NCBI RefSeq assembly: GCF_008831285.2
Contig: NC_045142.1
Coordinates: 3,229,001-3,293,000, forward strand
Length of the DNA: 64,000 nt
Source: Nymphaea colorata
Lineage: Eukaryota; Streptophyta; Magnoliopsida; Nymphaeales; Nymphaeaceae
Reading direction: 5' to 3'
The translations under genes and the position numbers were made by a program. This document shows positions 1 through 10,861 of this stretch, piece by piece. Position 1 is the stretch's first letter. The number at the start of each line of letters is the position of its first letter. The notes beneath the pieces were generated by a model. It saw only the letters and a program-made list of their open reading frames with translations. It was not told the DNA's origin and did no database searches.

Positions 1-1199
1 GGAATCTAAGCAACGCTGATGTAAATCTAACACCCCAGGCAAAGACAGTAACTATATTTTACACAAAATAATATACTATACTCAGTACACAACTGCCTTT
101 GAGAAGAAGTTTCTTGAGATTGGCACAAAATCTTCAACCGCAAGGTTCTAAGTTGGTGTCTTCCAAGTGAAAAAAATGGCACAAAATTTTAGTTGCTTGA
201 TCCAATCTCTTGCCTTTGATGAGTTCATCTTATTTGGTTAGCACAAGTAATATAAAAATTGGTTTCCGAAGCTGAATAGGTCGATGAAATGAGAATCAAC
301 CAAAAATATTTAAAAAAAATTATTTTTTAAATATGTATAATAATAATAATTAAAATTTAGAAATTATGAAAACTTGTCACGGAGTCATATGTATATGACA
401 CATTTAATTCGAATTAGCTGATTCAGGCTAATTCGGGTTCGGGCCGATTCCGATCATAGTTAACCAACCCCGAGAACTTGGCCTAGGATTGATGAGTTCT
501 TTTATTCTAGAAAAGATGATGACGATGACGATGACGATGACGATGATGACGATGCTGATGACGATGAATCTATGGTAGAAATGCTGATGCAACCATTATT
601 AAAAGAAAAAAAAAATTTGCATTTGCATTGAATTTTAGTTAATCCTTATTGGAGAACCCCAATGTCCTTTTGTTGTTATTAGCATTAGCTGGTGCCCAAA
701 GTTGCCTAAGCTACAAGTATTGATAACAGCATAGTTAAGTGTGCCAGGCTTATGAAAAACAAGCATTGCTCCACCAAAAACAGCCATTAACTGGGTGCTG
801 CCACGTGTTGAGAGAAAAAAAAAACTAAGGTTTGTGCTACTTAGGCTGGTTATTTGGATCTGAATCTGGAGCCAAGCCCTTTCGATAATGAATCTCGGGT
901 CAAACCCATATCTACTTAGTCTCGATCCGGCTGATACAACATCTGGGATATACCCTTACATTTGAGCCACCAGAGGAAAGATCTAGATCCATTACCGGAC
1001 CCGGTTTGATAAAATGAACTTTTTGGATACTCAAAAATGGTGCAGTGTCTTTTTGGTGGGATACTTCCATGAGTAATGAACCTCATCCAGTATCCGGATC
1101 TGCTGCTGCCAAGTGGCAAATTGTTTGAGGCTTTCCCCGAAATAGAGTGAGTTTGTCGACAGGAGCAGAGCTAGAATTTTTTTTTTTCTTACAAAGAAG
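1..1199. other. Intergenic DNA, no gene recognised
   Basis: AT-rich DNA with no coding match I recognise. The stretch at about 870-1110 has several 'ccgga' and 'ggatc' words of the kind seen in old dispersed plant repeats, and similar wording recurs near 41300 and 58190. The only reading frames are short and uncharacteristic. It is most likely decayed repeat DNA. Confidence 0.5.
513..567. repeat. GAT/GAC trinucleotide tract
   Basis: A run of GAT and GAC triplets with one GCT interruption. Read on the plus strand it would give a poly-aspartate stretch, and that frame stays open for a few dozen codons on each side, but there is no ATG before the tract. It is most simply a triplet microsatellite; a remnant of an acidic coding exon is possible. 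Confidence 0.75.
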
Positions 1200-1612
1200 G
1201 GGAGAGTCAATGGACCACTAAATAGAAATTTTGAAAAAAAAATCGAGGGGTGACTATATTTTTCAAATTTTTTTCAGAAATGTTAACACATAAAATTTTA
1301 TTTTTCAAAATCTCAAGGGGGGTTCTGACCATGGCTCCTGTCAGCTCCGCCCCAGTTTGTCGATTGGTTTGAGCATATCATCCTTGTTAGCTATAGTAAA
1401 TCATAACGAGTAGGGGCAGAGAAAAAGGGAGGTCTCCATGGGCCCTGGCTCCGCTTTAAAATTTTGTTTTAAAAAGAAAAATTACACGTAAATTTTAAAA
1501 AAATATACTTATTTTATATAAAAATTTTGAAAAATGATATTTTGACCCGTGTCAAAATTTAAAAACTTTAATTCGACCTCACTCATGAAAAATTTCTGGG
1601 TCTGCCCTTCAT
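1185..1612. repeat. Dispersed repeat relics with 'gctccgcc' ends
   Basis: Two or three adjacent, degenerate segments made of T/A-rich runs around 'aaaattttg' and closing in 'agctccgcccc', 'ggctccgct' or 'gggtctgccc'. The same wording appears at about 3755-3800, 11370-11525, 21440-21700 and 61000-61180. This marks an old dispersed family. I cannot define its ends or its superfamily. Confidence 0.45.
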
Positions 1613-1927
1613 AAAAAGTGTTTGTTAACCATGAATCTAAGGTCAGACCACTAACCTTTTAGGTAGTTTGAGGTTCACACATCTATCGTTTGTTTCCTGC
1701 AGCACGGATTTGAGATCTCCTCGAATCGATGTTCCATAATATAACTAGCTTCTCTTAATTTCTTGGTTGCTTGGCTCGAACCAACTCCCATGATCCGGAT
1801 TTCTGTATGGGCAGGGAACTTTCTCTCTCTTTTTTTCTTATGGGTGCACATACATGTGTGCATGCATACACACGCACACAATCCGCAGCAATAGATCAAG
1901 AGAGTAATAAATTTTGTTGGATATCTC

Positions 1928-1936
1928 TATAAATAG
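1928..1936 (+). promoter_or_regulatory. TATA box of an LTR-like promoter
   Basis: The word 'tataaatag' is a canonical plant TATA box. About 95 bases downstream lies an AATAAA (2026-2031), then a pyrimidine-rich leader at 2082-2100. TATA, then AATAAA within 100 bases, then a CT-rich stretch, is the usual order inside a plant retrotransposon LTR. It also fits an ordinary promoter with a CT-rich 5' leader. Confidence 0.5.
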
Positions 1937-2081
1937 GCCACAACATAGGGTAAAAGGAGAAAATTGCTGGCGTTGGTTCTTGCATAGATATTCGAAAATC
2001 TCTTCCTTCTAAACTCTCCTTGAGCAATAAATAGTCAGCCCTTCTGTGATCAAGCTTCAGCTCCATCCAACTATTGTAGGT

Positions 2082-2119
2082 TCTCTCTCTCTCTCTCTCT
2101 GAGAAAGAGAGAGAGAGAA
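2082..2119. repeat. (CT)n followed by (GA)n, self-complementary
   Basis: About nine CT units are followed, after 'gagaaa', by about six GA units. The two halves are complementary and could fold into a simple hairpin in a plus-strand transcript. Confidence 0.85.
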
Positions 2120-2175
2120 GGCTTGATCCAAAGCAGGTACTTCACGATTCTTTTCTTAATCTCAATTTTTGCGTT

Positions 2176-2337
2176 GGCAAGGACTTTATATTTGGTATCT
2201 CAATTTATACTTTCTTTGTTGGCATGGACTTTATATTTGGTATCTCAATTTATACTTTCTTTGTTGGCATGGACTTTATATTTGGTATCTCAATTTATAC
2301 TTTCTTTGTTGGCATGGACTTTATATTTGGTATCTCG
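2176..2337 (+). repeat. Tandem array, 45-bp unit, about 3.6 copies
   Basis: Units begin at 2176, 2221, 2266 and 2311; the last is cut after about 27 bases. Copies are virtually identical apart from 'ggcaagg' against 'ggcatgg' in the first. The unit is a multiple of three and has no stop in any plus-strand frame, so all three frames run open through it. That is a consequence of the sequence and not proof of coding. Confidence 0.95.
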
Positions 2338-2355
2338 AAAGAAATGACTCTGGTA

Positions 2356-3092
2356 GAGAGACTTTGTCGCTTGCTCCGCACCGAAAATCTCATGGCTAAT
2401 CAGTCATCCTAGGGTAAATCATACTTTGGCCTATGCAAAGAAGCCGTCAAAGGCTGAGGTCGAACCCGGACTGCCTCATCGTTATGGGGCCTTGACCTGG
2501 TCGAGAGACTTTGTCGCTTGCTCGGCACCGAAAATCTCATGGCTAATCAGCCATCCTAGGGTAAATCATACTTTGGCCTATGCAAAGAAGCCGTCAAAGG
2601 CTGAGGTCGAACCCGGACTGCCTCATCGTTATGGGGCCTTGACCTGGTCGAGAGACTTTGTCGCTTGCTCGGCACCGAAAATCTCATGGCTAATCAGCCA
2701 TCCTAGGGTAAATCATACTTTGGCCTATGCAAAGAAGCCGTCAGAGGCTGAGGTCGAACCCGGACTGCCTCATAGTTATGGGGCCTTGGCCTGGTCAAGA
2801 GACTTTGTCGCTTGCTCGGCACCGAAAATCTCATGGCTAATCAGCCATCCTAGGGTAAATCATACTTTGGCCTATGCAAAGAAGCCGTCAGAGGCTGAGG
2901 TCGAACCCGGACTGCCTCATCGTTATGGGGCCTTGGCCTGGTCAAGAGACTTTGTCGCTTGCTCGGCACCGAAAATCTCATGGCTAATCAGCCATCCTAG
3001 GGTAAATCATACTTTGGCCTATGCAAAGAAGCCGGCAGCGGCTGAGGTCGAACCCGGACTGCCTCATCGTTATGGGGCCTTGGCTTGGCCCA
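2356..3092 (+). repeat. Tandem array, 147-bp unit, about 5 copies
   Basis: The word 'gagagactttgtcgcttgc', or its 'aagagac' variant, recurs at about 2356, 2503, 2650, 2797 and 2944, exactly 147 bases apart, and a partial unit closes the array. Copies differ at only a handful of sites. One plus-strand frame stays open from just after TAG at 2354-2356 to TAA at 3146-3148 and would give 49-residue repeats. That frame has no ATG until its last two dozen codons. Most differences between copies change the amino acid (Lys/Glu, Arg/Ser, Thr/Ala, Ser/Ala). This favours a young non-coding minisatellite, or an internal exon, over a free-standing gene. Confidence 0.95.
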
Positions 3093-3148
3093 TTATGCAT
3101 GCGGAACCACCTTCGGGCCGAATTTTAGTTCATGACATTGATTTATAA

Positions 3149-5900
3149 GACATTGTGTTTGGATTAGTTTAGAAGCTGTTTCATGTGTAGGCCAAGTTAT
3201 CTTTCACTGTTTAGCTTTACATAGAAGTACAGCATGGCTTGCTAGAGACTGGCTCTGATCGGATACACTTTTTTTTATGAAATAACAAAAACATGTACAA
3301 GTTTTGCATTTTTTTTCATTTAACCACTTAAAATATATAGGAAACAAGCTCTTAAATGAAATAATGATAGATCATTTTTCAAGACTCCTAGCTACAAACA
3401 TAGTAACAAGTTTTCAAAATTTGGTGGTCCTCTAACCTGCCAAAGACAATCTTTCTCTCTTTTTTTTTTTCAGGGTGAATGGTTCGCTTCCCCCTATGTT
3501 CATCACCTCTGGGGTTCATAGAACATGTTTCGTGCTCTTTTACGGTTAAAATAATATCGTATTGGGTCGTGTCAACAGATATGAAATTAAAAAATAAATT
3601 AATCTAATGTCAGTAAAAAATAAATTAATCTAATGTGTGTTGTTTGTCTAAGTGGAGGAGTCACATATGGGCAGTCCTACAACAATTCTTTATTTTCATA
3701 TTAGTCCCTTTAATAGATTGCTTATTTACTTGTACTAGTTCGGCTAAAGATGAGAGCTTCCAAAATTAGTGGCCCTCCTAACAAAATTCCTGGCTCTGCC
3801 ATTGTTTATTAGTTATTATTTTGTGGTTTATATGATACAACATATACATAGATAACATTTTTTTAACCTTCTATCACTAAATTCTTTTGTTATCATTTTA
3901 CCTTTTTTAGTTTGCTAGATTTATGAAAGTTTATTTGGAATATTTGTTTGGCAATTTTCACAAAAAGTACGGGCCTTTTTAGATTTTTGATAAAAGGCAG
4001 TTACTAAAAAAAAAAAAAAAGAGGGTAAAGTCCTTGCAAACTCATATCTTGGATTTGTGTTGGTTCGATTGGTTCATGTCCACATCCGTATGACATAACC
4101 TCAGTTATGTGCAATTTTCTTTAATGGGATCTAATATGCTTGCCTTTCCTCACTAGTTCCATTGTCATTGGACGCACCATTAGAACAAGAGAATGATTCT
4201 GACTTAGCTGATGTTGATTTTTCTAACAATGATGTCCACTCTCCAATCATAGAAAGATGCCATCGTTGTCATTAGTCATTACGTAGTTTGATTCCTTTTG
4301 TTTTCTCTTTTTTAAGTTTTTAAATTTCTTTTAGTCAAAATGCCAATTTTTAGGAACCTAAATCACATGGGTACAGGTATGAGTTCGGGTATAGATACTG
4401 CAAAGCCGGTACAAATACAGTGATTTTAAAAATTTAGATACGAAGGTACGGCAGAGCATATATGTAATATACATTATACATATAAGAATTCACAAAAAAA
4501 CTCAAAATTAAAGAAAAATGAAAGGAAAACATGGAATCTTGATGGAAGGAAAATGAAACATCAAAATTAATAAAAAATTAAGTTTTAAAATATAAATTTT
4601 AAGTTCTAAAATATAACTATACACATGTACCCGTGTCGCCGTACCGACGATTGTATTTGGGCAGATCGGGCTTAGGTAGGATGCCACAAATTTACACATC
4701 TTTTTTTATATTTGAAGCCAGTTTTGTGGAATGTATCAAGTCCCTTATTGTGATATTACCAAGCTAATCAGTTTTTTCCTAGCTTTTTATGGATGCAAAC
4801 TAAGGATTTCTGCCATCCCTGACCTGTAAGAAATTAGTAAATGGAAATATCAATGTTTATTTAGGAGAAACTGTGCTGAGAAAACTCCAATGCCTTACCC
4901 ATATGCCTCGAAAGTTCTGACTTAGCTTCGTAATCTATAATGTATGTGAATTTATGGCAATAAATGGAAATATTAAGACACCCTAAGTATTGATGGAATA
5001 ACAAAAACACTTAAAATTTTGATTTGTTTCATTTAACCGCCTATATTAAATAGAAGCAGTTAAATGAAAGAAATCTGAAACATATTTTTGGTACACCATC
5101 AAAACTTGGGCATTTTCTATTAAAAAAAAGTTCATTAACAAACCCATGCCTGCCTTTTTTTCAAAAAAAAAAAAAAATCAAATTACTCATGAATTTAAAT
5201 TAGTCAACTGAAACACTGGTGCTTTGTTGGAAAGCTATGACAGCATGTGAGAGTTTTGCTTATGCCAATGTTGGATCAAAGGAACTGACCCAAACATTTG
5301 TATTGAAAGTGCAAAATAGCAGCTGCCATAAGGCCGGACGGATGCCTCGATTCGCTGTAAGTTAGGGATGAGTTCAGGAAAAAATGTTTCTATCCTTATC
5401 CACGGATGAGTTCAGGAAAAAAGTGTTTCTATCCCTATCCACATAGCTTCCCACATGTTCTTCATAAACCTTTTCATTTTCTAAAGCATCTTGTATATCA
5501 CATGCATGCTGTGAGTTTCTTCAAACAAATAATTTGCGCAACCAAGTCATTGTGCGTCTCCATTTCAAAGAAGGAATCTGTTGAACAACACTGCATTTGC
5601 TCTAAAACCACAGTATCATCTCGGGTCCGTTGAGATTCCGTATCTGAATATTCGGCATGAACTGTTACCTGATCTTCTTCATTCTCTACTTTCTCCCTTT
5701 CTGTGAACGGTTACGATGGCCTATAAATTAGGAAGTTGATTCAATGATGAAATGCCACTCTTTTCGAGTGGAACAGAACCGGTGCAGAAATAGTGGGAAC
5801 GGTGGCATTCGATGTTGAAACGGCTCGTTCCATCCTTTCCAGAGACGATTGCTACATTTGCAATCCTTCTTGGTCTCTTAAATTTCTTCTTTCGGGGAAT
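3149..5900. other. Intergenic DNA with dispersed repeats, no gene recognised
   Basis: AT-rich DNA with poly-A/poly-T runs (for example 4006-4020 and 5166-5177) and small direct repeats, such as 'aaaaaataaattaatctaatgt' type duplications near 3590-3635 and a repeated 'gatgagttcaggaaaaaa' at about 5367 and 5405. A 'cctggctctgcc' relic lies near 3785. No open frame here has a recognisable protein family. Confidence 0.55.
4366..4700. repeat. Dispersed repeat, 'cacatgggtac' family, copy 1
   Basis: It starts with 'cacatgggtacaggtatg', continues through an A-rich centre containing 'ttttaaaatata', and ends near 'acccgtgtcgccgtaccg'. The plan matches 62722-63040 and, more loosely, 58959-59270. The 'gggtac' words at one end and 'gtaccc' words at the other suggest weak terminal inverted repeats. 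It is non-autonomous and has no coding capacity. Confidence 0.55.
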
Positions 5901-6115
5901 TGCTTGCTTAGTGCCAAATGTAGAATTTATGAACCGTCAGTTTGCCAGCTAAAGTTTTCTACTCCAGGGTGACAAGTTTCTTTGGGGAGTCAGGACTCCT
6001 TCCAATTGGAAGGAATTGAAACCAGGAGTAATTCCTCTTTAGACGCCGTCGTCCTTTGCCAGCGAAGCTTCTGTTTTCATCTTTTCTTCTACGAATTATA
6101 TGAAGAGGAAGACGT

Positions 6116-6150
<35 letters not shown>

Positions 6151-7969
6151 ACAAGGTTGGTTCTGCGCCTTCTGGCCTTCTCCCCTGTGCTTGTAAGGAT
6201 TTCTGCGTGAAACTTGAAGTTAGCATGTCTGTTTCTGATGGGGATGAATGAAGGAGAAAAGATATATTCCGGTCACGGGAGGTGCTTATTCTGTCTGGTT
6301 TCACACATCAAGACGTTTATGCCTGTTTTTCCCTCTCTCGGGGGGGCTTCTCTATGTGCTCCTGAGATGCCAATCAGTTTTAATCCAAAATGGTCGAAGG
6401 TTTTGTTGTGTTTATCTTCCGTTGATTTAATATGATTGTTCTGTCTCTCTTTTCCCCGGTGAAGAGTTCTTGATCGTGTGAAGAGTTCTTGATCGTTCTA
6501 TCTCCTTTTTTTGCTTTCGTCGTTGAAACGGTTTTCTCTTGAAGTTTGTGCCCTCGATTTCGACGATAGTCACGATACAGAGTAAGGGCAGCGATTTCTC
6601 TGTGCCTGTGGCCTTATGAGGCCCTTTTTAATGCATGGGGCCAACCTGTTGGCTGTGACAGGTGCACCAAATTTTGCCTGGCCAAGATTCTGGATTTTTT
6701 CACCAGGTACTAGAGTTTTTTGCATGGGATTAACTTCTAGTTTACTATTATCATCGTTAAACATGTATAATCGGACCTCATCTTGTTGTCCTTTTTAAGA
6801 TACTGTGTGTCAAAAAACCTGTTCCTGTACTCTAAATTTCGGTTGAAGTTGTTGGTTTGGCTTGAATTTGCAATAGTTATAATAATGTAATTGGGTCGTG
6901 TAGATCTACATTGAGTTGTCTTGGGACTTAGAAAGCTGTGGGGATTAAACTTCAGTATGCTTCGGGTAACTGAAATCTGTAGTTCTGATGACCTCAATGG
7001 GCGATACTGCTTCCGTGATTCTTGTGTTGTCTAGTGTGCAGTTTGCCTAGTAATGAACAAAGAACATTTTTTTAGTGCCTAGTGCAGAGAAAACGTAGCA
7101 TGCTATCGTATTCACCCAAGGCTTTATATAGAAAGGCAGAAAATAACGTCCGGGATGAGTTGCAGATTTTCCGGCCAATCTCAATCACACAGAGAGGGCG
7201 CCTGAGCTTATGGCATGTACTAGTTCCCCAGCTCATAACTCGTAAAGAGACCCTGAACGAACAGAAATGGTAGTTGAGTCTGTTTCAGAGAGTAGCCGGA
7301 TTGCCTCCCTCGTAAGCATATTAAACGTTCGTATCTTGCTTTTTTTTAATTTATATGATGGCTCATGGCTGTTGTTTGGATGAGCTTCGCTCAACGTGAA
7401 CAAGCTACATCTCAAGTTATATTCGGTGTTTCGTGCAAAAAAATAAAACTCCATTCAGCCATGTAGTCATATATGGACTTGAAGGAGCTAATTTAATTCA
7501 GACTGTGCCTATGTCTAGAAATGTCAGCTGCATGTGGAAGAATGGAATCCTTGACAAATAAAAACAAAAACAATATCATGGTGTATGATTTCAGAATCAA
7601 CATGTCCTTGAAAAGAGAACCCTTTTATGATTAAATTCTTTAACCACGCAATTTTCTTTGAAGTCTTTGTAGTTTGACTTATCTGCTTCTTTTTTTGTTT
7701 ATGCATCTATCATGTGTCTTCCACTTGCAGTCAACGCTTCACTGCCATAGTATTCGTATCAGCAGATAGGTGAGTTGTGTTTTCTGTAGATTCTTTCACG
7801 GAGACTAGCCTATATAATCCACAAGCAGAATTACTAACTACTTTACATTTTACGTTTCTTCTTGGAGAATTTTCGGATATCCTTCTGCTATTGGTTATTG
7901 ACACTGGTATTACTTGAATTGCAAGCCAGTAACGAAGTATAAAAGTGGTCGATCAACCATTCAGCACAA
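5901..7969 (+). other. Probable promoter and 5' leader region of the NPF8 gene
   Basis: No coding exon is recognisable upstream of the ATG at 7970. A strong donor-like site (GT at 7770-7771, context 'tagGTGAGT') lies 200 bases before the start codon, with acceptor-like 'ag' steps near 7924-7930, so a short intron in the leader is plausible. A small imperfect direct repeat 'gaagagttcttgatcgt' occurs twice near 6462-6496. Transcript ends would need RNA data. Confidence 0.35.
6119..6149. repeat. (CT)n microsatellite in the presumed NPF8 leader
   Basis: About 15 CT units, some 1.8 kb upstream of the transporter start codon. CT tracts are common in plant 5' untranslated leaders, and the flanks here (5960-6480) read like leader or promoter DNA. 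I cannot place a transcription start. Confidence 0.8.
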
Positions 7970-10561
7970 ATGGCAGAAAGCGATATATACACCGGAGATG
8001 GGACTGTAGACATCAAAGGAAATCCTGCTATCAAGAGTAAAACAGGAAATTGGAAAACCTGCCCCTTCATCCTTGGTAGAATTCATTCTCTATGCTAGAG
8101 CCTTCTCTCACTTTGTGCTGCAAATCTAATTTGTATGCCATTTTTTCACAGGAAATGAATGCTCTGAGAGATTGGCGTACTATGGAATGAGCACAAATCT
8201 AGTGAACTATTTGATTGATCGTCTTAATCAGGGCAGTGCCCAAGCAGCTAAAAATGTCACAAATTGGTCGGGAACATGCTACATTGCTCCGCTGATTGGA
8301 GCATTCCTCGCCGATGCCTACCTAGGAAGATATTGGGTTATCGCTTCTTTCTCGTGCATCTATGTGTTGGTAAGATTTTTCTAAGTGAGAAAATCCAATA
8401 CTGAATGACTGTTGTTCCCAATTTCTGCAGTCAGGTGTTGTTTTAGATTATGAAAAATTGTTGTTGGTTACAGGGAATGACATTGTTGACTCTATCTGCA
8501 TCAATAGATGGACTAAAGCCAACATGCCATGATGGAAAATGCCACGCAACCAGTGGGAATGTAGCCATGTTCTTCGTGGCTCTTTATCTAATTGCTTTGG
8601 GGACTGGTGGAATCAAGCCATGTGTCTCATCATTTGGAGCGGATCAGTTTGATGAAACTGATGAGAAAGAAAAGAAAAGGAAGAGCTCCTTTTTCAATTG
8701 GTTCTACTTTTCAATCAATATCGGTGCCCTCGTTGCATCCTCTGTGTTGGTCTACATACAGGAAAATGTAGGCTGGGGCTGGGGGTTTGGGATTCCAGCA
8801 GTTATGATGGCACTTGCAATTGTTTTTTTCTTCTCTGGTTCAAAGCTGTATCGAATCCAGAAGCCAGGAGGAAGCCCCTTGACACGGCTTGCCCAGGTTA
8901 TAGTTGCATCGCTCAGGAAGTACAATCTGAAGGTACCTACAGATAAGGCTCTATTATATGAAACCGAAGATTCTGAATCTGGGATAAAAGGAAGTCGGAA
9001 GCTTGATCATACAAAAGAACTTTCGTAAGTCTACTGATGGTCTTCTATTTTTACATCATTCTGCTATCTTGCAGAAAGGCTGAGCTTAAATAGAAGTGCA
9101 GACAATACTTGCTTTTGGATAGACAAACAATCATCGTCTCATGCTGGAGCTCATTCAGTTAAATAAGCTGACTGCTCGTTCAGTCAATAAGAGTCGTCTA
9201 ACTGCCTTATCTGAATGTCTACATATACGCATTTTGTTGACTTTTCAAAGCAATGACGTGTTTGGCAGTAGGTTTATTTTCCATCAAGCTCAGGCCCCTT
9301 TTCTTTGCTGAGTGAACTTAAACTTCCCAGCCATGGGGTCTCTGTTCGTGATTCCTTCCTGTTCTTATTTGCCAAATGCAACTATCCATTTTGAAATGGA
9401 CTGTTCTCTTTCAATAATATTTTAGTTGCACGTTGTCAAAGTATTTCACATTTAGATTGTCTTAATGTGCAATATACATGACAGTATCTGCTTGGTTTTT
9501 CAAGGATGGCTATCTTGTTGCTTGACTTCATGACTTTGATGCTTTCAGATATGGAAAAAACTTCATTCTTCAATTGTTTGCTGAAGTGCTCTGATCATTA
9601 TTGACGTTTAATGAAGTAAAGCAGCTTAAAATTATAGCTAAAAGCTATGGCAGTGTGTATGTGTTTGTGTGCACGTGCGGGTATTTCTGTTTTTGTACTC
9701 AAAGTTGATGTTACAGACCTCCTTTGCAGATTCTTTGACAAAGCAGCCGTTCAGACACAACATGATCAAGTCAAGGGATTCTTTAATCCATGGCGACTAT
9801 GCACGGTGACACAGGTAGAGGAGCTCAAGTCTATCATCAGGATTCTTCCCATCTGGTCCAGTGGCATCATCTTCTCCACAGTATACAGTCAGATGTCTAC
9901 CATGTTTGTTGAACAAGGTGACAAAATGGACCCCAGCATTGGTCCACATTTTAGCATCCCTGCTGCAGCTCTGTCTATATTTGACACACTGAGTGTAATT
10001 TTCTGGGTCCCAATCTATGATCGTCTGATTGTTCCACTGGTAAGAAAGTATACAGGCCATGAAAGAGGCTTTACTCAGCTCCAGCGAATGGGAATTGGCC
10101 TTGCCATCTCCATCTTCTCCATGGTTGTCGCTGCCGTTGTTGAGATAATTAGGCTTGATCGAGTAAAGAAGCACAACTACTATGATCTGAAGCACATGCC
10201 AATGTCCATTTTCTGGCAAGTGCCTCAGTACTTCCTTATTGGTGCTGCTGAGGTCTTCACATTCGTTGGGCAGTTGGAATTCTTCTACGATCAAGCACCG
10301 GATGCAATGAGGAGCATGTGCAGTGCCCTCTCTCTTATGACGGTTGCCCTTGGAAACTATTTGAGCTCTCTTCTCGTCACCATAATAATCCATGTGACCA
10401 CTCGACATGGAAAATTGGGCTGGATACCTAATAATCTCAACCATGGCCATCTTGATTACTTCTTTTGGTTGCTTGCAGTATTGAGTATTCTGAACTTCTT
10501 GGTGTATTTGTGTATTGCAAGGTGGTACAAGTACAAGAAGACAACAGGCGGCTTTAGTTGA
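7970..10561 (+). CDS. NPF8.1/8.2 (PTR)-type peptide transporter
   Basis: Proton-coupled di/tripeptide transporter of the NRT1/PTR (NPF) family, expected as a 12-helix protein in the plasma membrane or tonoplast. I assembled four exons: 7970-8075, 8152-8369, 8474-9024 and 9730-10561. All introns are GT-AG, and the joined frame is 569 codons including the stop (568 aa), normal for the family. Diagnostic motifs are the ExxER proton-coupling motif at residues 38-42 (NECSER), [17 protein letters not shown] at 151-167, [13 protein letters not shown] in exon 3, and [15 protein letters not shown] near 473-486 with the conserved Glu475. The N-terminal start and the whole protein follow the AtPTR1/PTR5 (NPF8.1/8.2) pattern more closely than NPF8.3, which carries a longer N-terminus. 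No frameshift or stop is seen. The substrate is inferred from family; orthology to one Arabidopsis gene is not established. Confidence 0.95.
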
Positions 10562-10701
10562 GTTCATGTCTCAGGGACTAGAAGAACTACAATATCCAGC
10601 TTGTATGTGATGGAGTATCATGTCGTTCAGTTTTTCTTGGCAAAACTTATCAATATTGGCGGTGCTTTTGAAACTTAATTTATGGCATCACGTATGCTTG
10701 T

Positions 10702-10860
10702 TTGCAATCTGTATAAATGAATGGACATGGTTTCATCAATTTCTGTTTGTGTTTTTGGTCGTTTAAGCTCGATGGATTTGCAATCTGTATATATGATGGA
10801 CATGGTTTCATGAATTTCTTTTCGTGTATGTTGGTTGTTTCAGCTGGATGGATAGAATGT
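10702..10860 (+). repeat. Imperfect tandem duplication, about 78 bp
   Basis: 'tgcaatctgtata' followed by 'ggacatggtttcat' occurs at 10702 and again at 10780, and the similarity continues to 'gatggat' at the end of each copy. It lies just past the transporter stop codon, probably in or beyond its 3' untranslated region. The function is unknown. Confidence 0.8.
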
Positions 10861-10861
10861 C

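Larger units (their letters stand above)
1910..2175 (+). mobile_element. LTR-like segment (U3/R/U5 order)
   Basis: The segment contains a TATA box, then a polyadenylation-like AATAAA, then a CT-rich tract, and it lies immediately before two tandem arrays. No primer-binding site, reverse transcriptase or second LTR copy is visible in the window. It would be a solo or truncated LTR if it is one. The alternative is the promoter and leader of a non-coding transcript that runs into the repeats. Confidence 0.35.

Noticed and set aside
2123-2412. Three overlapping frames across the 45-bp array
   Set aside because: All three phases are open only because the unit lacks stops; two of the starts are TTG, not ATG.
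9797-10567. 256-codon open frame on the minus strand
   Set aside because: It is the antisense shadow of NPF8 exon 4, whose plus-strand protein is unmistakable.
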